This document shows positions 57,000 to 64,000 of a stretch of 64,000 nucleotides of DNA, piece by piece (position 1 is the stretch's first letter; the number at the start of each line of letters is the position of its first letter). The notes beneath the pieces were generated by a model that saw only the letters and a list, made by a program, of their open reading frames with translations, did not search any database and had not been told where the DNA came from. Both the position numbers and the translations under genes were made by a program. The stretch is from Flavobacterium sp. (GTDB lineage Bacteria > Bacteroidota > Bacteroidia > Flavobacteriales > Flavobacteriaceae): positions 1-64,000 of the forward strand of contig JAEUTY010000020.1 of NCBI GenBank assembly GCA_016787805.1. Reading direction: 5' to 3'.

Positions 57000-57698
57000 A
57001 TGAAAAAGACAATTTTATTACTAACATTATTAATGGGTGCCATGATTGAAGCGCAAGAAACTAAAACAAATCAAATTCCTCAAATTTCGGTTACTGGTGA
57101 AGGAAAAATTAAAATAGTTCCTGATATGGGAGTTATTTCACTTGGAGTTGAAAATACGGGCAAAGACGCTGCAGAAGTTAAAAAGATGAATGATGAGATA
57201 GTTGACAAAGTCATCAAATACATTAAAAAGAATGCTATTCCAGCTTCTGATTACCAAACTACCAATGTAAGTTTGTATAAAAACTACGATTATGAGAAAA
57301 AGAAATACAATTTCGTAGCCAATCAAACCATTACGATTACACTAAAAGATTTGAAAAAATACAACGAATTTATGATGGGAGTTTCAGATACTGGTGTAAC
57401 GACTATTCATGGAGTAGAATTCAAATCGTCTAAAATGAGTGATTACGAAAGTGACGCTCGTAAAAGTGCAATGCTCAATGCAAAGAAAAAAGCCGAAGAT
57501 TATGTTTCAGTATTGAATCAAAAAGTAGGTAAGGCGCTTTTAATTTCTGATGCAACATTTGTTAACCCTCCAATTCCAATGTTCAAAGGAGCAATGATGT
57601 CGATGGATGCTGAAGCAGGTGGAATGCCAAGAGAAACGCTAGCGATTGGCGAAATTGAGATCAATGCAACAGTTCAGGTTACTTTTGTTTTAGAATAA
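57000..57698 (+). CDS. SIMPL domain (DUF541) protein, periplasmic
   Basis: A 232-residue exported protein: signal peptide MKKTILLLTLLMGAMIEAQ, then the SIMPL domain (VTGEGKIKIVPDMGVISLGVENTG through ARKSAMLNAKKKAEDYVSVL). Members assemble into oligomeric rings; role in Bacteroidota unknown. ATG start 45 nt after rhomboid, possibly cotranscribed. Confidence 0.9.
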   Translation: MKKTILLLTLLMGAMIEAQETKTNQIPQISVTGEGKIKIVPDMGVISLGVENTGKDAAEVKKMNDEIVDKVIKYIKKNAIPASDYQTTNVSLYKNYDYEKKKYNFVANQTITITLKDLKKYNEFMMGVSDTGVTTIHGVEFKSSKMSDYESDARKSAMLNAKKKAEDYVSVLNQKVGKALLISDATFVNPPIPMFKGAMMSMDAEAGGMPRETLAIGEIEINATVQVTFVLE

Positions 57699-57750
57699 CA
57701 AAAATAATTTCTTACTATAGAGAAGCTCAGTCGAAAGATTGGGCTTTTTT

Positions 57751-57792
57751 AATTGACAATTGACAATGGGTAATTAACAATTAATACAATAA
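57751..57792. repeat. Intergenic 7-nt repeat (AATTGAC/GACAATT)
   Basis: Degenerate heptamers in tandem, downstream of the SIMPL gene. Confidence 0.6.
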
Positions 57793-57830
57793 ACTATTAA
57801 CTAAGGAGTTATCCATTATCCACTGTATTC

Positions 57831-57911
57831 ACGAATAACAGGATTGACTTCGTCCATCCTGTAAAGCTACGCTTTGAAAATAGAATAAAAGAAAAAATCC
57901 ACTCAAGTAAA
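57831..57911. repeat. 81-bp direct repeat, copy 1
   Basis: Exact copy of 57934-58014 at a 103-bp period. It contains an ACAGGAT/ATCCTGT hairpin and one arm of the tRNA-Tyr terminator hairpin. Together with copy 2 it fills the 350-nt gene-free gap between the SIMPL gene and tRNA-Tyr. Confidence 0.95.
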
Positions 57912-57933
57912 TTTATCTTTAAAGTTGGACAAG

Positions 57934-58014
57934 ACGAATAACAGGATTGACTTCGTCCATCCTGTAAAGCTACGCTTTGAAAATAGAATAAAAGAAAAAA
58001 TCCACTCAAGTAAA
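57934..58014. repeat. 81-bp direct repeat, copy 2
   Basis: Adjoins the tRNA-Tyr 3' flank. Bases 57982-58004 form the distal arm of a 23-bp perfect inverted repeat with 58020-58042. Confidence 0.95.
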
Positions 58015-58042
58015 CTTGGTGGATTTTTTCTTTTATTCTATT
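57982..58042 (-). terminator. Terminator-like hairpin downstream of tRNA-Tyr
   Basis: Perfect 23-bp stem AATAGAATAAAAG... / ...CTTTTATTCTATT with a 15-nt loop, starting 7 nt after the tRNA 3' end on the minus strand. Confidence 0.7.
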
Positions 58043-58048
58043 TATTCG

Positions 58049-58130
58049 TGGGGAGAGCAGGATTCGAACCTGCGAAGATGTAATCAGCGGATTTACAGTC
58101 CGCCCTCGTTGGCCACTTGAGTATCTCCCC
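58049..58130 (-). tRNA. tRNA-Tyr (anticodon GTA)
   Basis: An 82-nt class II tRNA on the minus strand: acceptor GGGGAGA/TCTCCCC with discriminator A, anticodon loop CTGTAAA, long variable arm and TTCGAAT T-loop. CCA is not encoded. Promoter at 58149-58178 about 20 nt upstream. Confidence 0.95.
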
Positions 58131-58148
58131 AACGCATTATTGCGGTTG

Positions 58149-58178
58149 CAAATATAAAAACACTTTTAGGCTTTCCAA
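58149..58178 (-). promoter_or_regulatory. Promoter of tRNA-Tyr
   Basis: TTG (58178-58176), 19-nt spacer, TATATTTG (58156-58149). Confidence 0.7.
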
Positions 58179-58272
58179 ATTAATTTGCAACAATATTTAC
58201 GAATTAATTTTAATGCTTTGAAGTTGAGATGAATAAAAAATCCCTTGACTATAAGGGATTTTTCTATTTGCT

Positions 58273-58710
58273 TTAGTTTTTTGCTAAAAGTTCTTGAATT
58301 TTACTTTTCAATGCGTCACCAGTTAAATCTTTGGCAACAATATTTCCATTTGAATCTAGTAAAAATGTGGTTGGAATTTGTTCAATCTCATACAATTGGG
58401 CAATCGGATCTTTCCAGCCTTTTAAATTGGATACTTGCGTCCAAGTTAATTTGTCTTTTGCAATTGCAGTTTTCCAACTCTCGACATCTTCATCCAAAGA
58501 AACTCCTATTATGTTTAATCCTTTGGAATGAAACTCATTGTACAGTGCCACAACATGTGGATTTTCCATTCGGCAAGGTTTACACCACGAAGCCCAAAAA
58601 TCAATTATGGTAACTTTACCTAATGACTGTTTTAGTGAAATTGTTTTTCCTTCTGGAGAATTAGCTGAAAAATTAGGAGCTAATTTTATTTTACTGCTGC
58701 TGCTGCTGGT
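58273..58710 (-). CDS. TlpA-like thioredoxin domain, C-terminal part of a frameshifted gene
   Basis: Continuation of the 58686 gene in the -1 frame. It reads KLAPNFSANSPEGK, IDFWASWCKPCR (redox CxxC as WCKPC), NIIGVSLDEDVESWK and IEQIPTTFLLDSNGNIVAKDL (with the cis-Pro), a complete thioredoxin fold of the TlpA/ResA type. No good start codon of its own precedes it, so it is made only as a fusion with the upstream half. Joined, the protein would be about 388 residues, the usual size of the DUF4369-TlpA lipoproteins of Bacteroidota. Confidence 0.8.
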   Translation of the reverse strand, partial: TSSSSSKIKLAPNFSANSPEGKTISLKQSLGKVTIIDFWASWCKPCRMENPHVVALYNEFHSKGLNIIGVSLDEDVESWKTAIAKDKLTWTQVSNLKGWKDPIAQLYEIEQIPTTFLLDSNGNIVAKDLTGDALKSKIQELLAKN

Positions 58711-59438
58711 TTTTTTTTTGCACCATCCAAAGCATCCAATTGCTTTTTGATGTTTTTACCACTTTTTAATCCTTTTAAATCATCATCCAAGTTCTCATAC
58801 AACTCTTTGATTTTCTTAGGATCACTTTTTGGCATTTTAAACATACTTTCAACAATTAAAGCTGAAATAAATGATTTTGGGTGCTCAGAAGCATACTTAA
58901 TCATATTATCAGTATAAGCTGATTGAATTTTGTTAGCCTCTTTCATTATTCTGTTTACTGTCGCAGTATCTTGTTTGGCATTAGCTTCTTGAAAAGCAGC
59001 CATATTTTTATTTTGGAAATCAGTCATTTTTTTCTCAACTGATTTACCAATTTTTTTCATATCAAGATTGAATTTGTAAAACTCATCATTATTGTATGTT
59101 CCTGAAATTTTTGAAGATTGAATACTGTCTTTGTAAACTTCAACTTTGGCTTCATCATTTTCAACAATTAAAGAAAAACCATTATTTAGTTCTGGGAAAA
59201 TGATAGAATATATTTTTGGCTCTTTTATTTTTCCTTTGAATTCAAATTTACCATCTTTAACTTTCACAGTATCAACCGGCATCATCATCATTCCACTTTC
59301 GTCTTGCGTTTGTAAAACTACCATCTTGCCATTTTCAATACCTTTAGCGACACCAGTAATTAAGAATTCACCTTTTTTTACTTTACTGCATGAAAATAAA
59401 ACCAAACTAAGAATTATAACGCTTACAATTTTTTTCAT
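58686..59438 (-). CDS. DUF4369 lipoprotein, N-terminal part of a frameshifted thioredoxin-like protein
   Basis: Frame 0 gives 250 residues: a lipobox (LVLFSC, Cys near residue 17), the DUF4369 domain (GEFLITGVAKGIENGKMVVLQ to about residue 110), a helical middle, and then an A10 tract followed by PAAAAVK and a stop. The homologous thioredoxin domain lies directly downstream in the -1 frame. Such proteins are exported disulfide reductases. Either a slippage-decoded gene, a phase-variable one, or a homopolymer sequencing error. Promoter: TTG (59493-59491), 19-nt spacer, TACTTTTG (59471-59464). Confidence 0.85.
   Translation of the reverse strand: MKKIVSVIILSLVLFSCSKVKKGEFLITGVAKGIENGKMVVLQTQDESGMMMMPVDTVKVKDGKFEFKGKIKEPKIYSIIFPELNNGFSLIVENDEAKVEVYKDSIQSSKISGTYNNDEFYKFNLDMKKIGKSVEKKMTDFQNKNMAAFQEANAKQDTATVNRIMKEANKIQSAYTDNMIKYASEHPKSFISALIVESMFKMPKSDPKKIKELYENLDDDLKGLKSGKNIKKQLDALDGAKKKPAAAAVK
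58710..58719 (-). other. A10 slippery tract in the DUF4369-TlpA gene
   Basis: GC, ten A, CC on the minus strand. A gain of one A in the RNA, or a -1 ribosomal shift, restores the 388-residue protein. Same length and same required shift as the dnaX tract. Confidence 0.8.
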
Positions 59439-59463
59439 TATATAGGATTTAAATTAATTTCTG

Positions 59464-59493
59464 CAAAAGTATTTAAAAAAATGAAATTCGCAA
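59464..59493 (-). promoter_or_regulatory. Promoter of the DUF4369-TlpA gene
   Basis: TTG, 19-nt spacer, TACTTTTG, 26 nt before the ATG. Confidence 0.65.
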
Positions 59494-59602
59494 TTTACTT
59501 TCACATTAAGTTGGGAATTCGTTGTCATATAAATGCAATTTTATGAACATCAAACGATAATCATTATTTATTGTTTAAATTTGCAGGTAATTTTTATTTA
59601 AA

Positions 59603-61570
59603 ATGATAAAAAAAATAGCCCTGATCTTAACCTTTTTTAATTTCTGCTTTGCCTATAGTCAGATAATTATTAATGAAATTGATGCCGATACGCCTGGCAC
59701 CGATGTGTTGGAGTTTGTTGAACTTAAATCCACTACACCTAATTTTTCATTGAATGGTTATGTTTTGGTTTTCTTTAATGGTGGTTCAGCTGGAACAGGA
59801 ATTGTAAGTTATAACGCAATTGATTTAGACGGTTTTACTACTGATATTAATGGGAATTTTTTAATCGGAAATTCACAAGTTTCTCCTGCACCATCACTGC
59901 TTTTTGATAATGCCATTTTGCAAAACGGTCCTGATGCAATTGCACTTTTTCAAGGAAATGCTTCTGATTTTCCAGTTAATACCAATGCAACTAATGTTGG
60001 ATTAATTGATGCTTTAGCTTATTCAAATTCGACTACTGTTCAACCTACAGCATTAATGAGTATTTTTGGTTTGAGTGTTTGCACGAATGAAAATCAGACT
60101 TCACAAGCAACCACAAAATCAATTCAACGAAATAACGATGGAACATATTCCGTTTCAACGCCAACTCCAGGTGTCAATAATGATGGTAGTGGTGTGGTTT
60201 TGAATGCCATAACTATTACTCCATCAGCTACTGTTTTAACTGAAGGTGATGTTTTATCCATCAACTTTTCTACTGCATTTCCTGTTGCCGATTCGAATTT
60301 AATCATTAATATGACACTTAATAATGGTAGTTTTACTTTACTGGATTTTAGTGGAAGTCTAACCACTTTTATTCCAGTTGGAGCAACTTCTGTCGTAAAA
60401 AACTTTACCATAGTTGATGATACAGCTGTAGAAGGTGATGAAGAACTTATTATAAGAGTCAATTCGATTCAGTCGGGTTATGCATTAGCCAACAATAATA
60501 TCGTGATTCGAGTGCATGATTCGGATAATATAGTGCAACCTTGGGGAACACCTTTAAATCCTACACATGGAATTGTAACTCCAACTTATACTACAAATTA
60601 TTACAGTAGTTTGGAAGGATTATCAGGTGAAAATTTAAAACTAGCATTGCAAAATATTATTGCAAATCCAGATATTGTTCATGCACATACTTATGGCGAT
60701 GTTTCGGATATTTTATTAGTTGCCGATCAAAACCCAGCCAATAGTAGCGAGGTTTGGATGATGTATGTTGAACAGCCTCGTTCCAAAATTGACTATCAAA
60801 CTGGCAATAGTAATATTGGTGTATGGAACAGAGAACACATTTGGCCACAATCGCGTGGTGGATTTGCTGATGCAACTTCCTCTTTTTCTGATGGAATAAA
60901 TGTTTGGCTTCCAACAGGACCAAATGATATAACAGCGGGCCATTCTGATGCTCATCATATTAGAGCCGAAGATGGAGCCGAAAACAGTTTACGTAGTAAT
61001 CGTGATTATGGCTCCGATTATAATGGTCCAGCAGGTAATGTTGGTAGCTGGAAAGGCGATGTAGCTCGTTCGCTATTTTATATGGCGATTCGCTATAATG
61101 GTTTGAATTTGGTCAATGGAAATCCGGCAGATAACATTGTTGGGCAAATGGGCGATTTGGCTTCATTGCTAGATTGGAATCATACAGATACAGCCGATGA
61201 TTTTGAAATGAATCGTAACAATTACATTCAAACGTGGCAAAATAACCGAAATCCATTTATTGATTACCCAAGTTTGGCCGATTATATTTTCGGAGCGAAC
61301 TATGGACAGCCGTGGTTTTCAACTTTGAGCACTACTAATTTTACTACTGATACAATATCGATTTATCCTAATCCAATGCAAAATACGTTTACGATTGCTG
61401 GATTGGAAGGACAGAGTAGAGTAGAAGTATATAACCAATTGGGCGAACTTGTTTTTAAAGATGATTTTTCAGGAACGCAACATTTTACAATGAATGTGAC
61501 TACTGGAATTTATTTTGCTAAAATTAGTAATGATACTAAAGTTGTGATTAAGAAATTGGTTGTGAAATAG
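59603..61570 (+). CDS. Secreted endonuclease I-family nuclease with lamin-tail and T9SS sorting domains
   Basis: A 655-residue type IX-secreted nuclease. Signal peptide (MIKKIALILTFFNFCFAYSQ); lamin-tail-like domain (IIINEIDADTPGTDVLEFVEL, residues 21-185); a Calx-beta-like segment (about 205-305); endonuclease I domain (about 315-560) with NREHIWPQSRGG and DAHHIRAEDGAENSLRSN, matching the EndA/NucM active site; and the C-terminal sorting domain (ISIYPNPMQNTFTI ... GIYFAKISNDTKVVIKKLVVK). Likely degrades extracellular DNA or RNA. A -7 box TAAATTTG lies at 59576-59583. Confidence 0.92.
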   Translation: MIKKIALILTFFNFCFAYSQIIINEIDADTPGTDVLEFVELKSTTPNFSLNGYVLVFFNGGSAGTGIVSYNAIDLDGFTTDINGNFLIGNSQVSPAPSLLFDNAILQNGPDAIALFQGNASDFPVNTNATNVGLIDALAYSNSTTVQPTALMSIFGLSVCTNENQTSQATTKSIQRNNDGTYSVSTPTPGVNNDGSGVVLNAITITPSATVLTEGDVLSINFSTAFPVADSNLIINMTLNNGSFTLLDFSGSLTTFIPVGATSVVKNFTIVDDTAVEGDEELIIRVNSIQSGYALANNNIVIRVHDSDNIVQPWGTPLNPTHGIVTPTYTTNYYSSLEGLSGENLKLALQNIIANPDIVHAHTYGDVSDILLVADQNPANSSEVWMMYVEQPRSKIDYQTGNSNIGVWNREHIWPQSRGGFADATSSFSDGINVWLPTGPNDITAGHSDAHHIRAEDGAENSLRSNRDYGSDYNGPAGNVGSWKGDVARSLFYMAIRYNGLNLVNGNPADNIVGQMGDLASLLDWNHTDTADDFEMNRNNYIQTWQNNRNPFIDYPSLADYIFGANYGQPWFSTLSTTNFTTDTISIYPNPMQNTFTIAGLEGQSRVEVYNQLGELVFKDDFSGTQHFTMNVTTGIYFAKISNDTKVVIKKLVVK

Positions 61571-61644
61571 CTATTTACCGATACAAATTATAATTTACAA
61601 AGATAAACCCTTAATAATAAAGGCTTTCAAAAGATTAGTGTATT

Positions 61645-61772
61645 TTATGGCAACAATAGGGCAACAAAACCTACAATATCAAAGGAAAGTGCAGTGCAAA
61701 TAAAGGAAAATATGTTGTTGCTTTTAGAGTGTGTTAGTCCTTATCATAAGCGAAAGCGAAGATAAGGATTGT
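61645..61772. other. Possible remnant of an integrative element boundary
   Basis: Contains TATGGCAACAATAGGGCAACAAAA, similar to GTTGGCATAATGTGGCAATAA at 62058-62078, and a CCTTATC...GATAAGG palindrome (61740-61768). Such GGCAACA repeats remind me of the flanks of Bacteroidota tyrosine-recombinase genes, but no integrase is present. Confidence 0.3.
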
Positions 61773-61773
61773 A

Positions 61774-61962
61774 TTACCTTAATTGCTTTACAACTGTTTC
61801 CAATTGTAAGCCCATATACTGGCAGAACTCCTCAACTGTAACAACTTGGTGTTGCTCTTTGTTGAAGTACTCTTTAATCCTCTTAATAAGGTATCTGCCA
61901 TATCTGTCGCTTTTGCCTGTGATTATCTGAATGTCTTTCGGATAAATACACAGTCTATTCAT
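61774..61962 (-). CDS. Small hypothetical protein
   Basis: A 62-residue protein (MNRLCIYPKDIQIITGKSDR...) with a possible helix-turn-helix (VEEFCQYMGLQLETVVKQL). I recall similar small proteins from mobile regions of Flavobacteria. Function unknown. Confidence 0.55.
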   Translation of the reverse strand: MNRLCIYPKDIQIITGKSDRYGRYLIKRIKEYFNKEQHQVVTVEEFCQYMGLQLETVVKQLR

Positions 61963-62156
61963 TTATTTAATACTTTATCTATACTTCATACCTACTGCTG
62001 ATATGAATATGATTTGGCAAAGATAATTAAAATTTTATGGTGGTAAAAGTGTGTTTGTTGGCATAATGTGGCAATAACGGAAATGACGGAAGTGCTTGTT
62101 TGTAAACGCTTATATGTTGAAATATTTTTGTCTTGAATATTTAAAATTTTATCAAA

Positions 62157-62912
62157 ATGGCAAGACAATCAGGATTAATAAAATTGAATGGTACTATCGG
62201 TGGTATTACCTTCTACAAGTCGCAAGATGGACATCTTGCAAGAGAAAAAGGTGGTGTGGAAGCATCACGAATTGCAAACGACCCCAACTTTCAACGTACC
62301 CGTGAAAACGGTGCTGAATTTGGTGCAGCAGGTAAAGCAGGAAAACTTTTGAGAACTGCATTTAGAACTATTTTGCAAAACTCAGCAGACAACCGAATGG
62401 TTGGCCGTTTAACTTCTGAAATGGTTAAGGTAATACAAGCCGATTTAACCAACCCAAGAGGTCAAAGAAACGTAATTGATGGCGAAGCCGAACTATTAGA
62501 GGGCTTTGAGTTTAACATCAAAGGAAAGCTTGGAAATGCGTTATATGCACCCTATACAGCAACCATAAACAGAACAGCAGGAACTTTGGAAGCTACTTTA
62601 GCTTCGTTTATCCCTGCCAATATGATTGCTGCTCCATCGGGTACTACTCACTTCAAAATTGAAAGTGCCGGTGCAGAAGTGGATTTTACAAATGAAACTT
62701 TTGTAGTTGATGAAAATGCAAGTGCCGTAATGACCTGGGATGCTACTGCCACAGCTGCAATCACTTTAACTAATACTGTTACCGCTAACAGTACTAATCC
62801 ATTGTTTTTAGTATTGGGTATTGAGTTTTACCAAGAAGTAAATGGTCAAATGTATCCATTGAAAAACGGTGTATTTAATCCGTTAGCGATTGTAAAAGTT
62901 GATGGAGTATAA
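62157..62912 (+). CDS. Conserved hypothetical protein of a mobile region
   Basis: A 251-residue, cytosolic-looking protein. N-terminal half: MARQSGLIKLNGTIGGITFY, REKGGVEASRIANDPNFQRTRENGAEFG, basic and helical; residues 150-250 are beta-rich. It resembles proteins I have seen in Bacteroidota accessory regions, but I cannot name it; a structural or DNA-binding role is possible. A hairpin terminator follows at 62939. Confidence 0.65.
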   Translation: MARQSGLIKLNGTIGGITFYKSQDGHLAREKGGVEASRIANDPNFQRTRENGAEFGAAGKAGKLLRTAFRTILQNSADNRMVGRLTSEMVKVIQADLTNPRGQRNVIDGEAELLEGFEFNIKGKLGNALYAPYTATINRTAGTLEATLASFIPANMIAAPSGTTHFKIESAGAEVDFTNETFVVDENASAVMTWDATATAAITLTNTVTANSTNPLFLVLGIEFYQEVNGQMYPLKNGVFNPLAIVKVDGV

Positions 62913-62938
62913 AATTTTCTTTCTTATCAGTTGAAGTT

Positions 62939-62968
62939 AGCCCTGCCATTTGGTGGGGCTTTCTTTTT
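62939..62968 (+). terminator. Terminator of the 62157 gene
   Basis: AGCCCTGCCA/TGGTGGGGCT stem with two wobble pairs, then T-rich run. Confidence 0.75.
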
Positions 62969-62969
62969 G

Positions 62970-63230
62970 TAGTTCAGTCAATGCCCTAAAAGGGCAAAGA
63001 CGAAACGAAACGCTGACCTGAGGCATAAACCCAAAGGGAACAGCCACAAGCTAAATTATAAACACGGCAGCCCATAGAAGGCGACCAATTAAAAAAACGC
63101 CTACGAACCCTACGCTGGTGGGCAAATGGCGAAACGGCTACTAACGAGCCTGACTGACAAGAGCCACAACGGCAAACTGCTGAACTGGTGGCTGACTGGG
63201 AAATGTGATGTACTGACATAATAAAGAAAA
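62970..63230. other. Gene-poor segment of higher GC content
   Basis: About 260 nt with visibly more G and C than the surroundings and no convincing CDS. Short ORFs on both strands have no family features. It may be a structured RNA or decayed DNA of a mobile element. Confidence 0.45.
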
Positions 63231-63233
63231 TTT

Positions 63234-63414
63234 AATATGCCCTTCTCAGCAAGGGTGATAAAAAAACCAAAAGGAAACGGAATAAGTCCCGAAGGGTGCA
63301 AAAAAATAGGTGCAAATTTGGCTTTGCCTTGCAACTATTTTTTTGCATTATGCCGTAGTCTTTTGGTTTTTTTGTTGGCTTTGTGCGTTGCCACCCTTGC
63401 TACTTTTGCATATT
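63234..63414. repeat. Nested 180-nt inverted repeat
   Basis: Four paired blocks converge on one loop: AATATGC/GCATATT, AGCAAGGGTG/CACCCTTGCT, AAAAAAACCAAAAG/CTTTTGGTTTTTTT and TGCAAAAAAATAG.TGCAA/TTGCA.CTATTTTTTTGCA. Could be a long structured RNA, an oriT-like site or terminal structure of an element. Confidence 0.8.
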
Positions 63415-63456
63415 AGAATTTTATTTATGGCAGTTTTTAGCACATTTTGCCCACCG

Positions 63457-63885
63457 TTACCGTTTGCTGTGGAAATGCCTGTATATCAAGGCTCTTTTTA
63501 CATCGTTTAGCAATGCCATTTGTTCGTAAATCTGTTTTTGTTTTCGTTCTATTAGCTTGAACTTGTGAACATCTTGAATAAAATCTTGTGGCTGTATGCT
63601 TACTTTATTTGCCTGTTCTTTTACCACTTGTTTAAAATCGGATATTCTAATAAATGGAATTACTGAACCTGTATGATAGGGATAAAAATGCTTTATTTTC
63701 CATAAGCCAAAAAGTAAGGTTGTGTAAAAGTCCTTTTCCTCTTGATTTTTACAAGCTAATACAAAACAATTAGGACAAGGCTTTTCAAGTGGTTTGCCAC
63801 TATTTAAGCCCTTACATAAAGCGTAAACATCAAATTCATTTACTGGATTTTTTGGATTGAATGTGCAAATTTTTACTGACTGCAT
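63457..63885 (-). CDS. Hypothetical protein of Bacteroidota mobile elements (possibly DUF6943)
   Basis: A 142-residue protein from ATG 63885 (or 145 from 63894). Seen: KICTFNPKNPVNEFDVYALCKGLNSGKPLEKPCPNCFV and YPYHTGSVIPFIRISDFKQVV, a conserved arrangement I know from conjugative and phage-like elements of this phylum. Two Cys in PCPNC may bind metal. Function unknown. Confidence 0.6.
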   Translation of the reverse strand: MQSVKICTFNPKNPVNEFDVYALCKGLNSGKPLEKPCPNCFVLACKNQEEKDFYTTLLFGLWKIKHFYPYHTGSVIPFIRISDFKQVVKEQANKVSIQPQDFIQDVHKFKLIERKQKQIYEQMALLNDVKRALIYRHFHSKR

Positions 63886-64000
63886 AAGAAACATTGCTTT
63901 AATTGTTAGCTGCTTTGTTCCTTGCTATGGCGAAAACCCATAAATATTTTTACAAAGAAAAAAACAGAAAAAAAAGAAAGCATTCAAAAAGGTGGCGTGG

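Noticed and set aside
57831-58014. attL/attR pair at tRNA-Tyr
   Set aside because: The repeat does not include the tRNA 3' end and only 22 bp lie between the copies, so no element is bounded by them now.
57809-58132. ORF on the minus strand across tRNA-Tyr
   Set aside because: It translates the tRNA (SSQVRILLSPR is the known artefact of tRNA genes) and the duplicated flank.
35-63000. rRNA operon or prophage structural genes
   Set aside because: None of the diagnostic sequences or proteins were seen.
62986-63334. Two overlapping minus-strand ORFs
   Set aside because: They lie in the GC-richer non-coding stretch and inverted repeat, have odd composition (Ser/Cys/Phe-rich) and no family features.
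63926-64000. Basic ORF starting ATGGCGAAAACC and open at the right edge
   Set aside because: Only 25 codons are visible, Lys/Arg-rich from A-rich sequence; cannot be supported.

Overview
The window is AT-rich and reads as chromosomal DNA of a Flavobacterium-like member of the Bacteroidota. Supporting evidence: promoters of the Bacteroidota type (TTG, 19-21 nt, TAnnTTTG) in front of many genes; families almost confined to this phylum (DUF3822, the RsmD neighbour; the lipoprotein with DUF4369 and TlpA domains; a nuclease with a type IX secretion C-terminal sorting domain); a fused ThrA-ThrB-ThrC operon; and best-recognised matches that are flavobacterial throughout. No rRNA, CRISPR array or intact integrase gene was found.

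Layout. 1-6.3 kb: YggS (cut by the edge), DUF1015, 3-hydroxybutyryl-CoA dehydrogenase, a Gfo/Idh/MocA oxidoreductase, Pcm, a barrel protein, an XRE regulator and SmpB. 6.4-10.5 kb: a barrel protein, a secreted subtilase lipoprotein, VF530/DUF2132, a GNAT enzyme, a Flavo-1-like RNA element and DUF5995. 10.5-15.5 kb: the threonine operon (thrA, thrB, thrC), preceded by a previously unannotated 35-codon threonine-rich leader peptide. 15.7-26 kb: histidine ammonia-lyase, DUF1304, a TMEM175-type channel overlapping a TIR-like protein gene, clpC, gyrA and a TPR protein. 26-32 kb: dnaX with an A10 slippery tract, rnpB, rsmD, DUF3822 and pheT. 32-43 kb: bestrophin, an aldehyde dehydrogenase/DUF779/AraC cluster, recG, a pair with an Asp-hydroxylase and a HEAGH protein, and an M1 peptidase. 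43-54.9 kb: tandem paralogous lipoproteins, UvrD, an esterase, TsaC, an OmpA lipoprotein, a glycosyltransferase, an HsdR_N protein and holA. 54.9-61.6 kb: a second Flavo-1-like element, a small membrane protein, a lipid A acyltransferase, rhomboid, SIMPL, tRNA-Tyr with an 81-bp duplicated tail, a TlpA-type lipoprotein broken at a second A10 tract, and a T9SS endonuclease. 61.6-64 kb: an accessory region of apparent mobile origin, with small hypothetical genes and a 180-nt nested inverted repeat.

Most of the window is housekeeping. The least ordinary signals are: the threonine leader peptide starting right at its promoter; two A10 tracts that both need the same -1 shift to restore full-length proteins; the TIR-like/TMEM175 overlapping pair; two copies of a structured Flavo-1-like repeat; locus-specific tandem repeats of 6-8 nt units in many intergenic gaps; and the structured, gene-poor DNA near the right edge. 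Domain names are assigned by recognition only; no database search was run.
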